DNA of 64,000 bases from positions 46,438,881 through 46,502,880 of the forward strand of contig NC_060252.1 in the NCBI RefSeq assembly GCF_921293095.1, written 5' to 3'. Both the position numbers and the translations under genes were made by a program. Positions 1 through 14,033 of the stretch are shown one piece after another. Under the pieces are notes generated by a model. That model was not told the origin of the DNA and made no database searches. It saw nothing but the letters and a program-made list of their open reading frames with translations. Position 1 is the first letter of the stretch, and every line of letters starts with the position of its first letter. The DNA comes from Ischnura elegans. Its lineage: Eukaryota; Arthropoda; Insecta; Odonata; Coenagrionidae.

Positions 1-3000
1 TGTATCATGTATCAAAAATAATAATGTCTACAGTTTCGTGGTGTAAATCCTAGCATCTCTTAGGGATACTGTGATGATGCGGAAACCAAATTAAATAAAA
101 AAGTGATCTAAGACATTAAAAAATGCATTAAAATTGTGCTTTCGGACACTAATATAAATTAACCTTATTGTTATCATTATTATCAAAGGAATATACCGAA
201 GAATGTACGTTCTCTTGCAGCTTCTTGCAATGAAAATGAAGGGTCAATATTTTGAAATATATATTGCCGTCGAACTCTTTACATCAGGTTTCTAGATATT
301 GCGAAAGCTTATGTGAACAAAAACAGAAGCCCATGTCAGTAAATATTTGATAACAACTTGGAAAGAAACAACCGGAAATATTTAATTTCTCCATTCTAGT
401 ACTCTTCAGATTATGCACTGTTGTTCTTGTAAAGGTCTCGGTTACCCAACGTAATCTTTGAGTGGCCACACTACTCACTCATTATAATGTAACTAGAAAA
501 ACTAGTAAACTAAACTAGTAACTCGGCTATTTTTATAGCGGGAAACTTTCACGAGAATTACTTTTTTCCTCTCGATTCATCGGTTGATTTTTTCTCAGTT
601 AATTGGTTTCAGTCCTTTCTCTTATTCTCCTGTCAATGCCTTCACGCTGCCGTTAGATTCATCAGGTTGGATAAGGTAAATTTAAAATGTGCCTCAGCAG
701 CAGGTTGCCTGTTTTAAACCCCCTACGAGGTGGATTTTAACTCCCAAACATCAGCCTCCCGATCTCCCAATCCCCAACAACGCTGTCTCATATAGCCAAC
801 AACGGCTTAATTTCCCCCTTAACCGACAGGCCACTTCAAGCCCACCTCGCACGTGTCGCTTGGCAATCTAGGATATGACAGCACCACGCACAAATACACG
901 TGCGTTCTGGCGAACTAATAACCGAGAGGAAGATCTGGAGAGAATGCAATTAGTCACCTCGTGAGTGGCAGTCGATGAAGCAATGGGAATACTCCCTCTC
1001 TCCTCGGGAGTGAAATTATAACTTCTTGGTCCGAGCTCAAAGAAACGACATATTCCCGTTTTTTCACTTGTTGCCACTTATTACGGGTCATACGAGATGA
1101 ACGTGCATTTTCTCGTTTAAGAATGCATCAGCGCGGGTGATGGATAGTTCAGTGGGAAGCTATTATGCACAATTAGGAGTTCAGTCTTCGGGTTCTCACT
1201 GGGGGGCTATTTACGTATCATAAATCTTTCATTCAACGCCCATCATGATTAGATCTTAGGAATAAGTTCATGTGTTGGATCAGTACTGCTTTTCTGAGGT
1301 ATAGTTTCATGTACCGTCTATATCAGCTTTGAATAGGCCCAAGGTTTGGCGAAGTTCTTCATATACTGGGTTGGAAGCTATTAGTATCTTAGTAGTTACA
1401 TTACTAATACCTCCTTCCATTCAGGAAAGATTAAAGCTTTTAAAGGCATTAAAATTCTCTGGAATAAGGGAAAACTAAGTAAAATGCGTCGTACGTTTGT
1501 CAATTAATGGAAATTTACTGTTGCAAAGGCGATTCCGTAAGTTTAGGTAAATATCAAGCTCATTCATGAGCGTTTATCTTTTGGTTTTTAACCATCACCT
1601 TTAAATTTTAATTATAGTTTTATTGTTCACCAGTTTTATCGATAAAAATTGTTTCAAATCAAACACTTTATAAACTTTACAATCATCTAAATAACTTTGA
1701 AATCATAAAAAATATATCGAATTTCTTTTTGTATAAAGGCTCATTATTTGACGCGCAGAACATTCCAGGTATTTTTATAGTGCAACAGAATCCACAATGA
1801 GGAATAAATGATCAAAATTTCGGTGTTTACTATTAATATTTAGCCACCAAAAATCAAGAACTATAGTGTCATAATTTATATAATACGGGTCAATGATTGG
1901 AATCTTATGATAATTCAAAAGTTATTTTTTATTATTATAATAAAATACAGCATTTAACCGTCTCTTAAGAATTTTCTGTTTGCCAAGCGTTATACAAGAT
2001 ATTATGGACATTTTTTTCTGTTCGTCTACTTTGTATTCGTTAAGGACGTACTGTTACGGTGATGTTATTCTGCGCACTAAGTTGAAGGGAACGGGCTGCA
2101 ACGATGGTAATCATCATTATATATGAGGTCTTTTCTACTCCTTCGAATCTTTAACCATCTGACAATGACAAAAGAAGTCATGATACCTTTCTGCAGAAAA
2201 TTATATTAGCGACAGATAATAGAAAATGCTCCGTAGAGTTATCAGAATATGTATATTCTGCGGATCATTCCAAATCATATGAGCCATAAACAAAATTTTA
2301 AACCAGGGGTCTGTTTCCTACGTACTAGTATGCAAGTTGCACTTATATTTCATACTATTCGCTTCGCTTGTATCTTACATATATATTTCCCTTTTGATCC
2401 ATCTGAAGTGGTTCCTTTTGTCACCCTTTTGGCTGCTTACCATTTCAGTAACTGTAGAATAATGGTTGGGTTTTAAGTTTGGGAAGAGAATGAATTGCCT
2501 ATTTCCTTTGTTTGTGGAACACCTTTTCATGTAAACGGCCAAAGCGGAATTCCATAATTAGGAATATTCCACCCGTTTTAGTGAATGCCTCCGTAGTCAC
2601 CGCATGGTCAATGGGAGCGTAAATTACCCATTTTATAGCTTCCATCATCAATAAGGTAACTACAATAGCCTTCTTGGGCTGGACGTTCCTCTCTGTGGTG
2701 GCATCGTAAATTATATTAGAAGGCATTGCCGACGGATACAATGGACGTTTTGAGCGCGGAGCTAGTAGTTTTATGCAGACTTAACTGATGATCACATCCT
2801 TAGCTGTCTTTTCAGATCACCGTCATCACAGGTGCAGCATCCATTCGAAATTAAGGGTATTCACCGTGAGAAAAATCACTTGATTGCCCCGAGATTGGGG
2901 GCCAATATATTCCATATGGTAAACCAATGAGCCAGCGGATTAACCAGGCTTCCGTAGGCATTAAATCCAGCAACTCTATTATTCATTATATTCAATTTTT

Positions 3001-4519
3001 ACAGGTGTATGTAGCTCCATCAATATTTTGTGTTTATACCAGAAACATGTATAATTCTATTAAATCAATCCCCTAACTTGGTTTTACTGAATCCGTGAAC
3101 TCTCGGCGTCATGCCAAGTGTCTCAGATAGTGCTGTCATCAATGAAACCATCTATCTATTTTTCGCAGACTACATTGATACCCCGATTGATTATAAGTAA
3201 CCGGTGGAAAACACAAAGCTGTGTTTTTAATTTTATAATACTATATATATGATACTAAATATGTTTAGTATTTAATGGTATGACATTGCATTGCACTGCT
3301 TTCCACGAAATAGAAGTCTGCCTAAAAAACGCTATACTTTGAAAATTTCTTGTCACCCTAGTAAGATTTGATACGTGAGTTTAACTTATTTCTTAGTTTC
3401 AGTTTGCACAACTCTTCTGATTGTGTAATTTAATTGACCCCTTGAAAATTATATACTTTTACACCTATTTGATTCTTTTTGTTTCAAATCTCTTCTTTAC
3501 TGCGCCCAAATACCAGAGTATTCGCTCTTCCATCAATTGCTTCGTATCAAAATCGACGAGTTTGAGTGAGCAGTGATTGACACTCAATCATAGAGAGAAG
3601 GGTATTTATCGTGAAAATATAAAGGTCGAGGGAAATCCCATGAACCCCTCTTCCAGGCCATATATCTACCGTTGAAGTCTCCCGAATGTTATTGTAGAGT
3701 TTGTATAGAGATGCTGCCGATGGAAAGGGAACCCATACGAAATCGTTCGTAGAGCCATAATTATCCTCATGATCGACATAGGTCTAACAGCCCTTCCGAG
3801 ATTCTGATGTGTAAATACTCAAAAATAACAAAATACTTGTTTTATGTCACCTATGGAATCATCGTTAGCTTAATAGACTTTGCAGCGAATATTAGTCCTC
3901 CGATAAATCTAAATTTGAGCAATAAAATTTGAAAATTTCGTAACTTATATCTTATTTTTTACCAAAAGAAGCGAAATGTGTTATTAAGCTGTATGAATTT
4001 CAGACAAAGGTGAAAATTAGCAAACACTGTAAATTGAAGTTGAGCGAACGCAGACATTTTACTTAGTACTTTTACTGACGAATTCATGGAACGAAGGTAA
4101 AATGAACATAAATATGCATGTATTTTTTCATTGTAGCGTGCGTCAGACTCTACCCGATTTTTCATTATGCAATTTTCCCAGATAGCTTGTCAATATTCCC
4201 ATGCAGTTCGATAATTGCTGTTTGGTCGGAGGTTAGCTCTACCCTCATCTACCTAATCATAATTCTAAATTAGAGCACTGATGTAGATAATTATGTAAAT
4301 AACAGAGTAAAGGGCATGCCATCATGAACCAGTCACATTAGCATTGGTCTATCAAATCGTTTCAATTCATTTTTCGTAAATTTTAACTGGTAGGATTAAG
4401 AGGTTAAGAAAATTGAAACGAAGTATCGCCCATTTTCTTCTTGTGTTAAAAATTGTCACTCTAACAAAATCCGATTCACTTCTCAGGGTCATATCGTACT
4501 ACATCCTCGGGAAAACCGT
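1..4519. other. AT-rich non-coding stretch, no gene recognised
   Basis: All reading frames give only short peptides of low information. None resembles a known family, and no pair of them can be joined across plausible splice sites into a domain I recognise. The only structured item I noticed is a weak tRNA-like A-box/B-box pair near 1145-1200, listed separately. The sequence is probably distal intergenic DNA upstream of insc, or an intron of a gene that starts outside the window. Confidence 0.6.
1134..1212 (+). repeat. Possible tRNA-derived SINE head or tRNA relic
   Basis: TAGTTCAGTGGG at 1145-1156 fits a polymerase III A box (TRGYNNARNNGG). GGGTTCTCACT at 1190-1200 is a poor B box. The spacing of about 35 bp suits a tRNA-type internal promoter, but I could not fold a complete cloverleaf with a paired acceptor stem. 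A functional tRNA gene is therefore unlikely. It is either a decayed SINE head or a chance match. Confidence 0.3.
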
Positions 4520-4985
4520 TTTTATTTCATTTCCCCTGTGGCTATCCCCCTCTCCAAACCCGGATCCTTTTGTACCCTCACTTCCGAAGACCCTCACTCA
4601 TCTCAACAGTCATCCCCTCCTCACTCGAAGTGGGGGAAGGGGATATGCGGACCCTCATACCCTACCCAACCCCACACCATACCTAAAGCAGCCCTCATTT
4701 CCCCCTTTCAACCTTTCGTGTCTTTCCCTTACCCTCCCCCCACCGCCTTTCCTACCGGGTACACAATCACCAACCGAAGTCGAGCACATGCGGTTCGGTT
4801 TTTTTTTTTTTGAAAGTTCGATTCCCGACTGGGAGAAATTTCAAATTTCTCCCTCACACTCCTCCGTTCCCTTCCCTCTTGAGTGGTTGTATCCCATTCC
4901 CATGTCCCTACTGTCCATTCTCAGCTAACTACTTGCTGTAACCTCTCTCATCCCCTGCTCTTTCATCTCCGTCTCGTCTTCGTAG
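4520..4985. repeat. C/T-rich low-complexity block
   Basis: For about 460 bp the plus strand is dominated by C and T, with many CCCTC, TCCC and CCTC runs and a 13-T homopolymer at 4799-4811. Open frames crossing it (up to 171 codons) are rich in Pro, Ser, Leu and Phe only because of this composition, and they look like no protein family. Similar blocks recur about every 1-3 kb, always pyrimidine-rich on the plus strand: 6515-6640, 7410-7665, 8480-8970, 9800-10010, 11578-11640 and 13465-13630, and inside insc introns at 24075-24480 and 30225-30345. Confidence 0.6.
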
Positions 4986-7900
4986 CTCCGTGGCTTCGAG
5001 ACTTTGCCCATAATTAGAGAGGGTTTTCCGATAGAGGAGCAATATCTTCATGAAAATTTGAAAATATACTCTTCTAGTTGAACTTAATCGATAACGGCCA
5101 AATAAATAGGTTTACCTAACTGCATCCTTTGGGAATTGCATTTGAAAATACGAATTTATGTATAGGCTGTTATGGCGATGTTCGTATAAGCATACAAAAA
5201 ACGTTGCATAAAAACTGAATGCCGGATTGGGAAAAAATTATATAAATATCACTGTTCCTTTAGAAACACGATAAAATTAAACTTAGTCTTGTCGCCCAAC
5301 TAATTTTTGAGTTATTAGAAAATCCATGCTGCAATTGAATTCAAATCAATATGGTTTCATGAAAATGTTGCCACGATAGGCTCAAATAGCTGGAAAAAGT
5401 GATTGCTTGACAACATATGAAATAAATCGTCCAAATCCTCGGCGCCCCTTATTTTGATTTTGAATCTCAAAAGAGTACTTAGTAAATGCCATGATCCACC
5501 CGTCGGGTTGGTATTAGTATTTCAAGCCGTATCTATGGTGGTGTTAATGCGACATTCGTCGATAATCCAAAAATTATTGCGTCCTTCAAACATGTTCGTC
5601 GAAACTAGAAAAATACCAGAGATTTGCCTACTGCTTATAGAAAATTTGAGGTCAGGTAAACTTAAACTTTATGTTTCAGCTGGAGCTAATTCGAGTTTGG
5701 TAATGAGGTATGTATGTATGCTCTGCGTACTCATCGTTATGCATTTGCTTTTTCATCGCCGAAATATCTTTGCATGACACCTGCTTTCCCAAGGATTTTA
5801 AATGAGGATTGATGATAATGAAAAAAAAAACTTGTCAATTACAGACCAGCGTCAGAAATATTGTTGACGTAAGAACTTGAACTTTTGAGAAATGGCCGTG
5901 ACAAAAGAGTGCTGTTTTTCAAAACTATATTAAAAAATAAATCTATCCAGAGGTGCTTGATTGGAATTAATGAAGGAAATAAAAAACATGTTTGGTAGGA
6001 ATGCAAGTTTAAAATTTGAAACGTTCCTTTTTGGTTTCCATGCTAGTCATGAATATTGTTAGAGTGATGAAATATATTTCTAATAATTTACAACTCTGAA
6101 ACAAAGAGACCAGGTGGTCTGTTAGGGATTCCTCCGTCGTTGGCTCGAAAATTAGCTGACGTGAGTTTTTCATTCTTATGAACGTGAACTCCTGCTCTCT
6201 CGCTCTCAGAGTTTGCGAAAGATTTAATTCTACTAAATTAACGCTGAATGGCCACTTTTCTCAGTTGAAATTTATGCCAATTTAAGTTGATAATTATTAT
6301 AAAAATAATCAACGTTTTAAATTTCTAAATATATGAGATGCCGTTCAGGTTAATAATGGATTCAGAATAGTTATTAAAGAATCTGTTATGATTTTATCAT
6401 TGCTGGAAATTGTTATGATTTTCTAGAGTCGCGTTGTATATTAAAAATACCGCGTTTGTTAGCGAAAGTTATCGTGATATATTTTGGAGTTTCCTATTGA
6501 TTTCCTTCAGCTCCATCACTATTTATCCCTCCGTAGCGCCCAACACCTCTCCAACTCTTCGTTCAAATCCCCTCCACCCTTTTATATCTCCCTACCTGCT
6601 TCTCTTTCCCTTCCTTCACCTCCCTTACTTATTCGTATCCTTGTTGGTCTCGGGGTCATATCTAACTTCCATAAAGGTTCTCACGCCCTTTTTCAGGTTT
6701 CGATAAGTTCGGATAGGTGATATTTGAGCGGCTGTGAGACACTTAACTAAAATATTGCACGTATATGATGAAGATGTTATATTCCTTATGCCTACCCCTG
6801 CTCTGTGTATTCTTAATTCCTCCTTTAAATATTCAACAAAATTAAATTTATTTTTACCGGTAACATTGATTTTTCGAATTTTTCAATATTTTAAAAGCCA
6901 TTTTTTGTTACTTAAGGGGAATTTTTACCCATTTCCATCGTGAAAATGACTTCAATTAATTTCCTCACGCTCAAAAATTTCAGTATTTTGTATAAGAAGC
7001 TTTAATATCATTTAATTCAATTTAATTTAAATATTATTCTTCCTTCATTACGTAACTAACATTATATGCCCAAACAATGTATTCTGCTAATTCGACTGAC
7101 TTTCGTAGTATGCGATCTTCATAGTATTACTCAATTACTCCATAACCCTTATCGACATTGGAGTTCGTCAATTAATGTTGGAATTTACTGCTCAAAATTT
7201 GCTATTGCCTGGTGGCTCCTGGATGCAAATTATTAAGAAAATATTTGAAATTTCGAAAGAAGCTTTAACAACTCTGATTTTAAACCTGTATTTTTTTACA
7301 TTTCCTTTCAGATATATTTGTCGAGGAATACATTCCATTTCGAGATGCCGGCTGTTTTTTTTTTCTCATTTATAGTGTGGAAATTTTAAAGTAAAGATTT
7401 TCCATAGTCATTTTTCTCTTTCCCACGTCCCAAACACTTTCCTTTTCCCTTTTTGTGGGTATTTCCCTGGCTCATCTTTCAAAGTCCTCTTATTTCTCCT
7501 TCCCACAAGCCTCGAACCCTTTTCCCACCTGCCCCTCCGTCACCCCGTCCATAGTATAATCCCTGCTCCACGTTTCCTTCAATCTTGTTGTGGCCATTTC
7601 TTTTAGTTTGAGCAATCCCTTCTTCGTTGGACACGCCCTCACGCGTCTCACGCCCTCTCAACTCCATCTTACCATTGATTCGCGTTTATTCGCTCGTAAG
7701 AATTTACACCCAGGAAATACAGTTGATACTTTTTTCAAACTGGCCGAGGAACGCGAATAGTTTGGTGAAGATCTATATTTTTCCAATATATATTGTGCCG
7801 AAAAGCGTCTTTTAAGATGGTTTACGTTGAATCCTGGTTATGGAGGAAGATGGCGTGTGAAAGAGGTGGTTTTATGATTTTATAGAGCTAGAAGCCCAAA

Positions 7901-10900
7901 TCATGCGTTACATTCTCCACAAAGTTTATGGTCTATTTTGTATCATAAATTTGAGTGACATTTTCGTAATGAAAATTATATTTTCTGAATTTTTTCATAA
8001 TGCAGCTAAATTAATGTAAAAGTTAATGTCAGAACCTTAAGTTGGAAGATCTGAAGCCAATAGTGCCTTATAGTCGATAGCTTAAATTAAGCTTCGAGAT
8101 TAAGCAATTTTGAAGTTAAAATTATCACTCTGTTTGGAGGATATTATTCGTACAAAAATTGACAAAGCTGTAATATTTTTTCGACATTTTTGCATAATTA
8201 TTTGTTAGTCATACATAATTCTTTAGAATGGGTGAAACGATTGTAAAACCAAGAAAGTATCTTGACATCCCGAGCTTTTAGCAGCGGGTGATTCACTTTT
8301 ATCATTGACAATTTGATAAGTTTATAATATCATAATCTTAGCTGCTCGCGGTATTTTTTACTGTCTTACGCTTCCTTCACCACAAAGGGTATATTAGCAT
8401 TATTTTTGACTAGCCAAATCGTGAAAATTCGCGTTATTCCATCGCAAATGCAGCTTAAACTTCCTTTTTATGGTTAATTCTTTTTCACCCTCCGCTCATG
8501 TCGGAATAAATTACTATGTTTTTCGAAACCCCTACCCCTCATCCATGGCATTGTATTCGTCGTTTTGGGGTCTGATTATGATACATTCCCACCTATATTC
8601 CTTAGCGATCTGCTCTTCTAACCCTAGAGTTGGTAATCATGGAGGTGGTATTCCGTCCCCCTTGTGAGGCTCCTCACCCTTGTCGTTCGAGCGCAGCTAC
8701 CTGCTCCGTGGTACCTACGCGAAATACGCCACTCCTCGCTTGCCTCCCTGGAGTTTTGTCTCACCTGATTTTCCCACCGACCCGCGAACTTCTCCCCTCT
8801 TGAAGTATCTCGCTGTTTGCTCCACTTTCCCACCCCTTCCACTCTTTGCCACCTCTGTCTTACTCACCTCTAGTGGGCCGTCCGTCCCTTTGACATTTCT
8901 TTCTCCTTTCCCCTATCCCCGATTCCTCATATCCGGCCTTACCTTCCACCTCAGCTTTTCCCACCCTTCAGCCCTGCGGAATCAGTTGGGATGTGGTGAA
9001 ACGGCACTTTACGGAAAGAAAAAATGCTTCGTGCTCACAAATGAGCCTTCTCTGAGAGTACCGCAAGGGTCGCTCTGACGATAAGATTCTGCTACTTGAA
9101 GCAAAGGCGGTTCAGTGCCATGGAAAACATGGAAAGGAATGTCGTATTTACCTCATCTACTGTAATACATTGGTTTTAATTTTGTATTTAAGTTAGTGCC
9201 AACCGTGGTTAGAATTCCGATATGAGTGATTGCGTAATGAGAATTCTTAATCGTAATAAGAACGCCCGTAATGTATCTGCGGTTACTCAAAAAATCATTT
9301 TATAGTTCAAAATCTCGGTCCATGAACTCAATGCTTAACGAGGGTTCTCCTGAAGGAGTAATCGTATACTCAAATTGATTCTCACGCTTTTTAATCGAAT
9401 TAAACATGTTTCACCCTTTTCCAAACTTACATCGTATATTAATCATAATTTTGCAACTTGCCTTTTATTATTTTTAGTACCAGTGCTGATTATGAGCGCT
9501 ATTTTTTCTCATATTGATTTGAGAGGAAGGATATACCAAAAATTACACAGTTTATCCCCGTATCCTAATAACAGTAATGCTTTGCCATATTTTTTAACTT
9601 GTGGTATTACTTTCTGGGGTATGATGTGTAGTTTTATCGTTTTTGTGAGCCAGGTTTTGCTGGCGTAATTCGTATATTTATTTAAAAAAACATTCTTCTT
9701 AAAGCATTGAATAATGATTAGTATTAGTACAATTTTTCTGATAGACGGCCAGGAAATATCATGGGTAAAATGGAAAATTTTTAAATTACAAGTTACGCCA
9801 AGTGGACCCTGCCCCATGGCTTTCCCGTCGTTAAGATTCCTTTCTTCTGTTTTCCCGCCCTTTTTCACTCAGATGACTCCCCTCATCCTTCCATCGCAAC
9901 CCCTGCCATTCACACTCCGTCTCCCCTCATTCTTGTCCCCATCCCATCGGATCCTCGGTCCCCTACTCCTCACTATACACCCCTCCCTTTCACATACCCT
10001 GCTACTCCGTCTCTCGCCACGCCAGGAGCCGTTATACTCCCGTGGTCCACGGCGGAGGTCAGAACGCGTATTGTGCGTGCGTGGTCGTTGTCTGTCCGTG
10101 CGTGCAAAATGCGCGTGGAAATCGCATCTCGTCCTCGAAGGAGTGGTCGCACTTTTTTTTCATCTCTCACGGTTTCCATTGTCTAGACGTTTTTCCCACG
10201 TTCGCCTCTCGGGAGAGCGTCACCGTGATATGTTATTGGCTGCTGATTGATTTTAATTAGTCGTGAGATTTTATTCGAGAGGACCACATCGGACTTCATT
10301 CCCCAATTATATCTCCCACGGGTATTCTCGCCTCTTTCGTATTTTTTAATGCGTGAAAACTGACGAAAAGCTCCTTTCATACGTGTTTGCCAGTCGAGTT
10401 GACGTGATTATCCCGGCTTCAATCGCTCCTGCTATTTATCCTTCCATTATCTTATTTAAGGATTAATTAAGGTTCATAACGAGATTAGCTCATGATCTTG
10501 TTTTGGAAGGGGGAAATTTACTCTTCGAATGGAAATGTAGATTAGTATTGCCTTTGGACGCAAAAGAAGAATGACAACAGTTTGCGTACTTGAGGCGAAA
10601 GGAAGTATTGAGCATAATTATTCGAAGTTGGAAATTCAAGTATTCTTGAATTGAAAGAAAAAGATAAACGAGAAAGAATGAAGGGACTAAGGATTTTATG
10701 AAAGAGTTTATTTAGAAGTTTAGTTTACGCATTTAGGTATTCCATTAAAGTCCAGAAACTTACCAAGCTAAGGGATTTTTGACGAATTAGTCTGCCTTGA
10801 GTCATATCTAATTTTACCGTTTTATAACATGCACTCTGTACACTGTAATGATCTTGAATCCCATTATTATTCAAATAAATACCTGCTAAGTTTGTGCATT

Positions 10901-12239
10901 TGCTTGCAAATGTCTTTTTACGTTGCAGACAATTTCGCTCGCTTTTGCTGGTGTCTGGAATCAAAAATTTACTACACTATGTACATATTAACAATTAAAT
11001 TAATTATATTTCTTTGGTAAAGTTGTTGAGGGTTTGGTCAACTGTTAAATAAATTGTGGGGAAATATAAAAAGGAAAAAGAAGAGTTCAATAAAACTATC
11101 GCGGGTAGATTAATCATGCATATAAAGGCATTATTTTAAACCTGGTTATTATAAAGCATTCTCTGAACTTGGTGAATGGGTTAGATAAGCTTTTGGTAAT
11201 GTATAAAAAAATTGTATTTAACTTTGCTAGTTAAATACTTTTCCAAATCACAAGCGCAAGCTTCAAAATATCTTCTAACGTTACCTGAAATGTTAGGTCC
11301 TCAAATGTGAGATTTACTTTTGATCATCATGTGCATCATTTTCTGAATAATTTTATACATTTGGAAGGGATACATGGTAAAAAATTCTCCACATCTGATA
11401 TTGGTGAATTCTAAGATTTCCTATTGTTTGTTCAAATATAAATTAGGTAAGAAAAGCTTACATGAATATAAACGTGGTATTCATACCCTGCTTCATTCGT
11501 TGGGGAAGTATCTTTTGCAAAAAAAAATCAGGGATAGGTATCCTCAAAGGTTGTCCCTCGAGGGGCGTGGATGAGTGTGAGACCCCTTCTGCTCTCCCCC
11601 TTTTCCCCACCCTCCGAATTCTAGCCAAATTGGACCTAGTATCGAATCGTTCGCGGCGGAAGCAGGTGAAATCAAGTGTGAGACCGGATATCGTGTGAAC
11701 ATTTCTTTCCGCCCAGAGGTCAGAGGAGGGACACGATATTCCGGTGACCCCCTGCTCTATGCCACGCCTCGTGTGAAAAAAGATGGACGGACCTGAAGAA
11801 AAAGATCGGACCCAAGGAGTCGGTACGAATCGTTACAGGTAGACTTTTTAAAATGAAAAAAAAAATTCGTAGGAATGCCAGTCCCGTGGACTTAGAAACT
11901 ATCGAATTTTCCCACTCTTGATGGGTAGTCAGTGCATTTGCGATAGAGAATCCTCTGAACCCACCATTCTTCTCATCCGCTTTACCGATCTCCCCCATCC
12001 ATGCGTGAACCCTCACGAGTGCCTAGCAAAACCGTCGTTCACAGCACTGAAAAAAGTTTAAGGAGCTTGTATTGCGTAGAGACCCACACTGAAGGGATAT
12101 ATGAGGGAAAAGGGGATCGGGTTGGTGTGGTCCCCTTGGCGCTTTTCGTTAAGAGCAGGCTAATGCCGACGCCGGGTTTCTTTCCACCATCCCTTTCACA
12201 CCCTTTCCTCATGGCGCAAATGACCTCAGCTGTCGGTTG
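4986..12239. other. Non-coding stretch with scattered C/T-rich blocks
   Basis: No exon of a recognisable gene was found. AT-rich DNA alternates with C/T-rich blocks (6515-6640, 7410-7665, 8480-8970, 9800-10010, 11578-11640). The longest open frames lie in those blocks and are compositional artefacts. A short motif at 12151-12166, beginning AAGAGCAGGCTAATGC, recurs at 37753 and marks a dispersed repeat family. Confidence 0.55.
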
Positions 12240-12271
12240 CCTCCTCCAAATACCATGGTATTTGGAGGAGG
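12240..12271. repeat. Perfect 32-bp palindrome
   Basis: The sequence CCTCCTCCAAATACCA is followed immediately by its exact reverse complement, with no spacer and an NcoI-like CCATGG centre. Pairing stops at the next base on each side. Palindromes of this length with no loop are rare by chance. I see no flanking target-site duplication and no transposon end, so origin and function are unknown. Confidence 0.8.
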
Positions 12272-13639
12272 GAAACTATATATGGGAAACATATGGCCAT
12301 AAATTTCCCAAGTAGGGGATCGAGGTATTTGGCGCAGTTCATGTATTTTGTATGCATGGAAATTCCATATGTGTGATTATTATTTAAGTATTCTACCGAT
12401 TAAGATAGGTTTCCATGTAGTGTTTAGGAATATTTCGGGAAACCTCCCCTTCCTTCACGTACTTCTCTCTTCAATTTGCAATAAGGCCTACTCCCCTTTA
12501 AACTATCTAAAAATCCTATTCTCTTTCTTCCACTCCCTCGGTTACCCAACATTCTACCCTCTAACACAATGTCATGTGTGGATATATATTCTCATGGAAA
12601 ACACATAGATTTCGCATGCATTTTACCTATATATTTTCCGTGTATGTGAGAGGTATTGATGACGTATGCAAAATTTGTATATTCCCCGATATCCCCTTTA
12701 TATAGGACTTAGTTCGGGACGTGAGGTCACTTCTCCGGAAAATCTGGAAATTCAGGGAATTTCGAACAGATTATGGAGTGTAAGATGATCACTTCTGGAA
12801 ATACACGAATAGCAATTATACAGTGAAGTAAATATCCACAGTAATGTTATTATACCTGTACCTATCTAAGTTTCAGAAACTGAGAGACAAATTTAAAATA
12901 CCTTTACCTATCATTACGTCGATAATGTGTCTCCGTGTCTGAAAGTAAGATTATGTCTCTCATTGCGAAATCATAGGGGAGAAATTTTGTAGATACTATT
13001 GGTAGCTCGATAAACCTAAATTAGGGGAACACGAAATTTTTTTGCGTATCATGAAATCTTAATTTGCTTTGGATCCGATTGGACATTAATGATGGCAGTT
13101 GTTTGGTTGAAATGGATTGCTTGACAAAAAAATCACGTAAAGGTTTAAAGTTGTAATGTATCGCTTCCAAGACGTCAGCCAAAAGTAAATTATAAATATC
13201 ACTTGCATACGATATCTTCATGAAGTGAAGTGATGTAATTCAATTAAAGTCGGGGAAAAGTACAAAGTTCTTAATTTTCTACGGAAGCTATATTTAACGC
13301 ACCCCGGCTGACTTGTGGCCAAACTGAACTTGTGTATTTCTTTAATAATTCATAAAAATTTCCTATAATAAATGCTTGAATTATAATCAGAATAACTGGA
13401 TAGTAAAAGCGTGAGAAAAGTTATTCATATCGTGGCTATGAAAATTTAACACATATAACAGTCCCAACCTCATCTCATAGCTCTCCTCACCCTCCGTAAG
13501 GAAACCATCGCCTAGAAACTCCTTTCCCTCCCCCCTGTCTTTACTTTCAATTGTTGTACCGCTCCTCTCCCTGTATGCACGACCCTGACTACATCCCCTC
13601 GCCCTTCCCCACTCTCACCCCTCCCAGCCCTTGACAACG
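12272..13639. other. Non-coding stretch, nothing recognised
   Basis: AT-rich sequence with a C/T-rich block at 13465-13630. I saw no coding similarity, RNA gene or repeat boundary that I can support. Confidence 0.5.
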
Positions 13640-14010
13640 AAAATGCGCTCCTATTCTCAACGGTCGCCGCTAACCGTTCTAACGTGGGGTGGGATATATA
13701 GCGCCAGTAGTCCCAGGTATACGAGTGTTTTGGGATGGGGGACGTAGTATATCGCAGACTTGCGGGGGGTCGCCCATTGGCGGCGTATCGCGGCGGCGGC
13801 GGAGGAGGGGAGGTGTTGGCGGGGGGAGAGGGGAGGTAAGAGCGGGGGGAGGTCCGGATGCATCTGCGTAGGGATGGGGCGAGCCGCCTCTCGCGTTTTG
13901 TTCAGCAGTTCGTATCCGAATGGCGAAGCGGCAAGACGTGCGTATGTGGTGATAAAAGTTTCTCCGGCGGGTGACGAGGACTGGGGGGGACATTCGGGTT
14001 ATTCAAGATG
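13640..14010 (+). promoter_or_regulatory. GC-rich, CpG-containing island; candidate promoter
   Basis: Composition changes sharply to G-rich/CpG-rich on the plus strand, with GGCGGCGGCGGAGGAGGGG-type runs around 13790-13860. A TATATA lies at 13695-13700, which could place a start near 13725. Opposed open frames on both strands here are Pro/Arg/Gly-rich composition artefacts. It sits upstream of a good splice donor at 14998 and upstream of insc, so I infer a promoter or the 5' end of the insc transcript. No transcript evidence can be seen from sequence alone. Confidence 0.35.
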
Positions 14011-14033
14011 ATCCCGCAGTGAATCTCCGTTAC

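Noticed and set aside
4413-4928. 171-codon plus-strand frame
   Set aside because: It crosses a C/T-rich low-complexity block, resembles no family and has no acceptable start context or splice partners.
13679-14011. Overlapping open frames on both strands in the GC-rich island
   Set aside because: Pro/Arg/Gly-rich in every frame, as expected from GGCGGC/GGGGAGG runs. More consistent with a promoter island.
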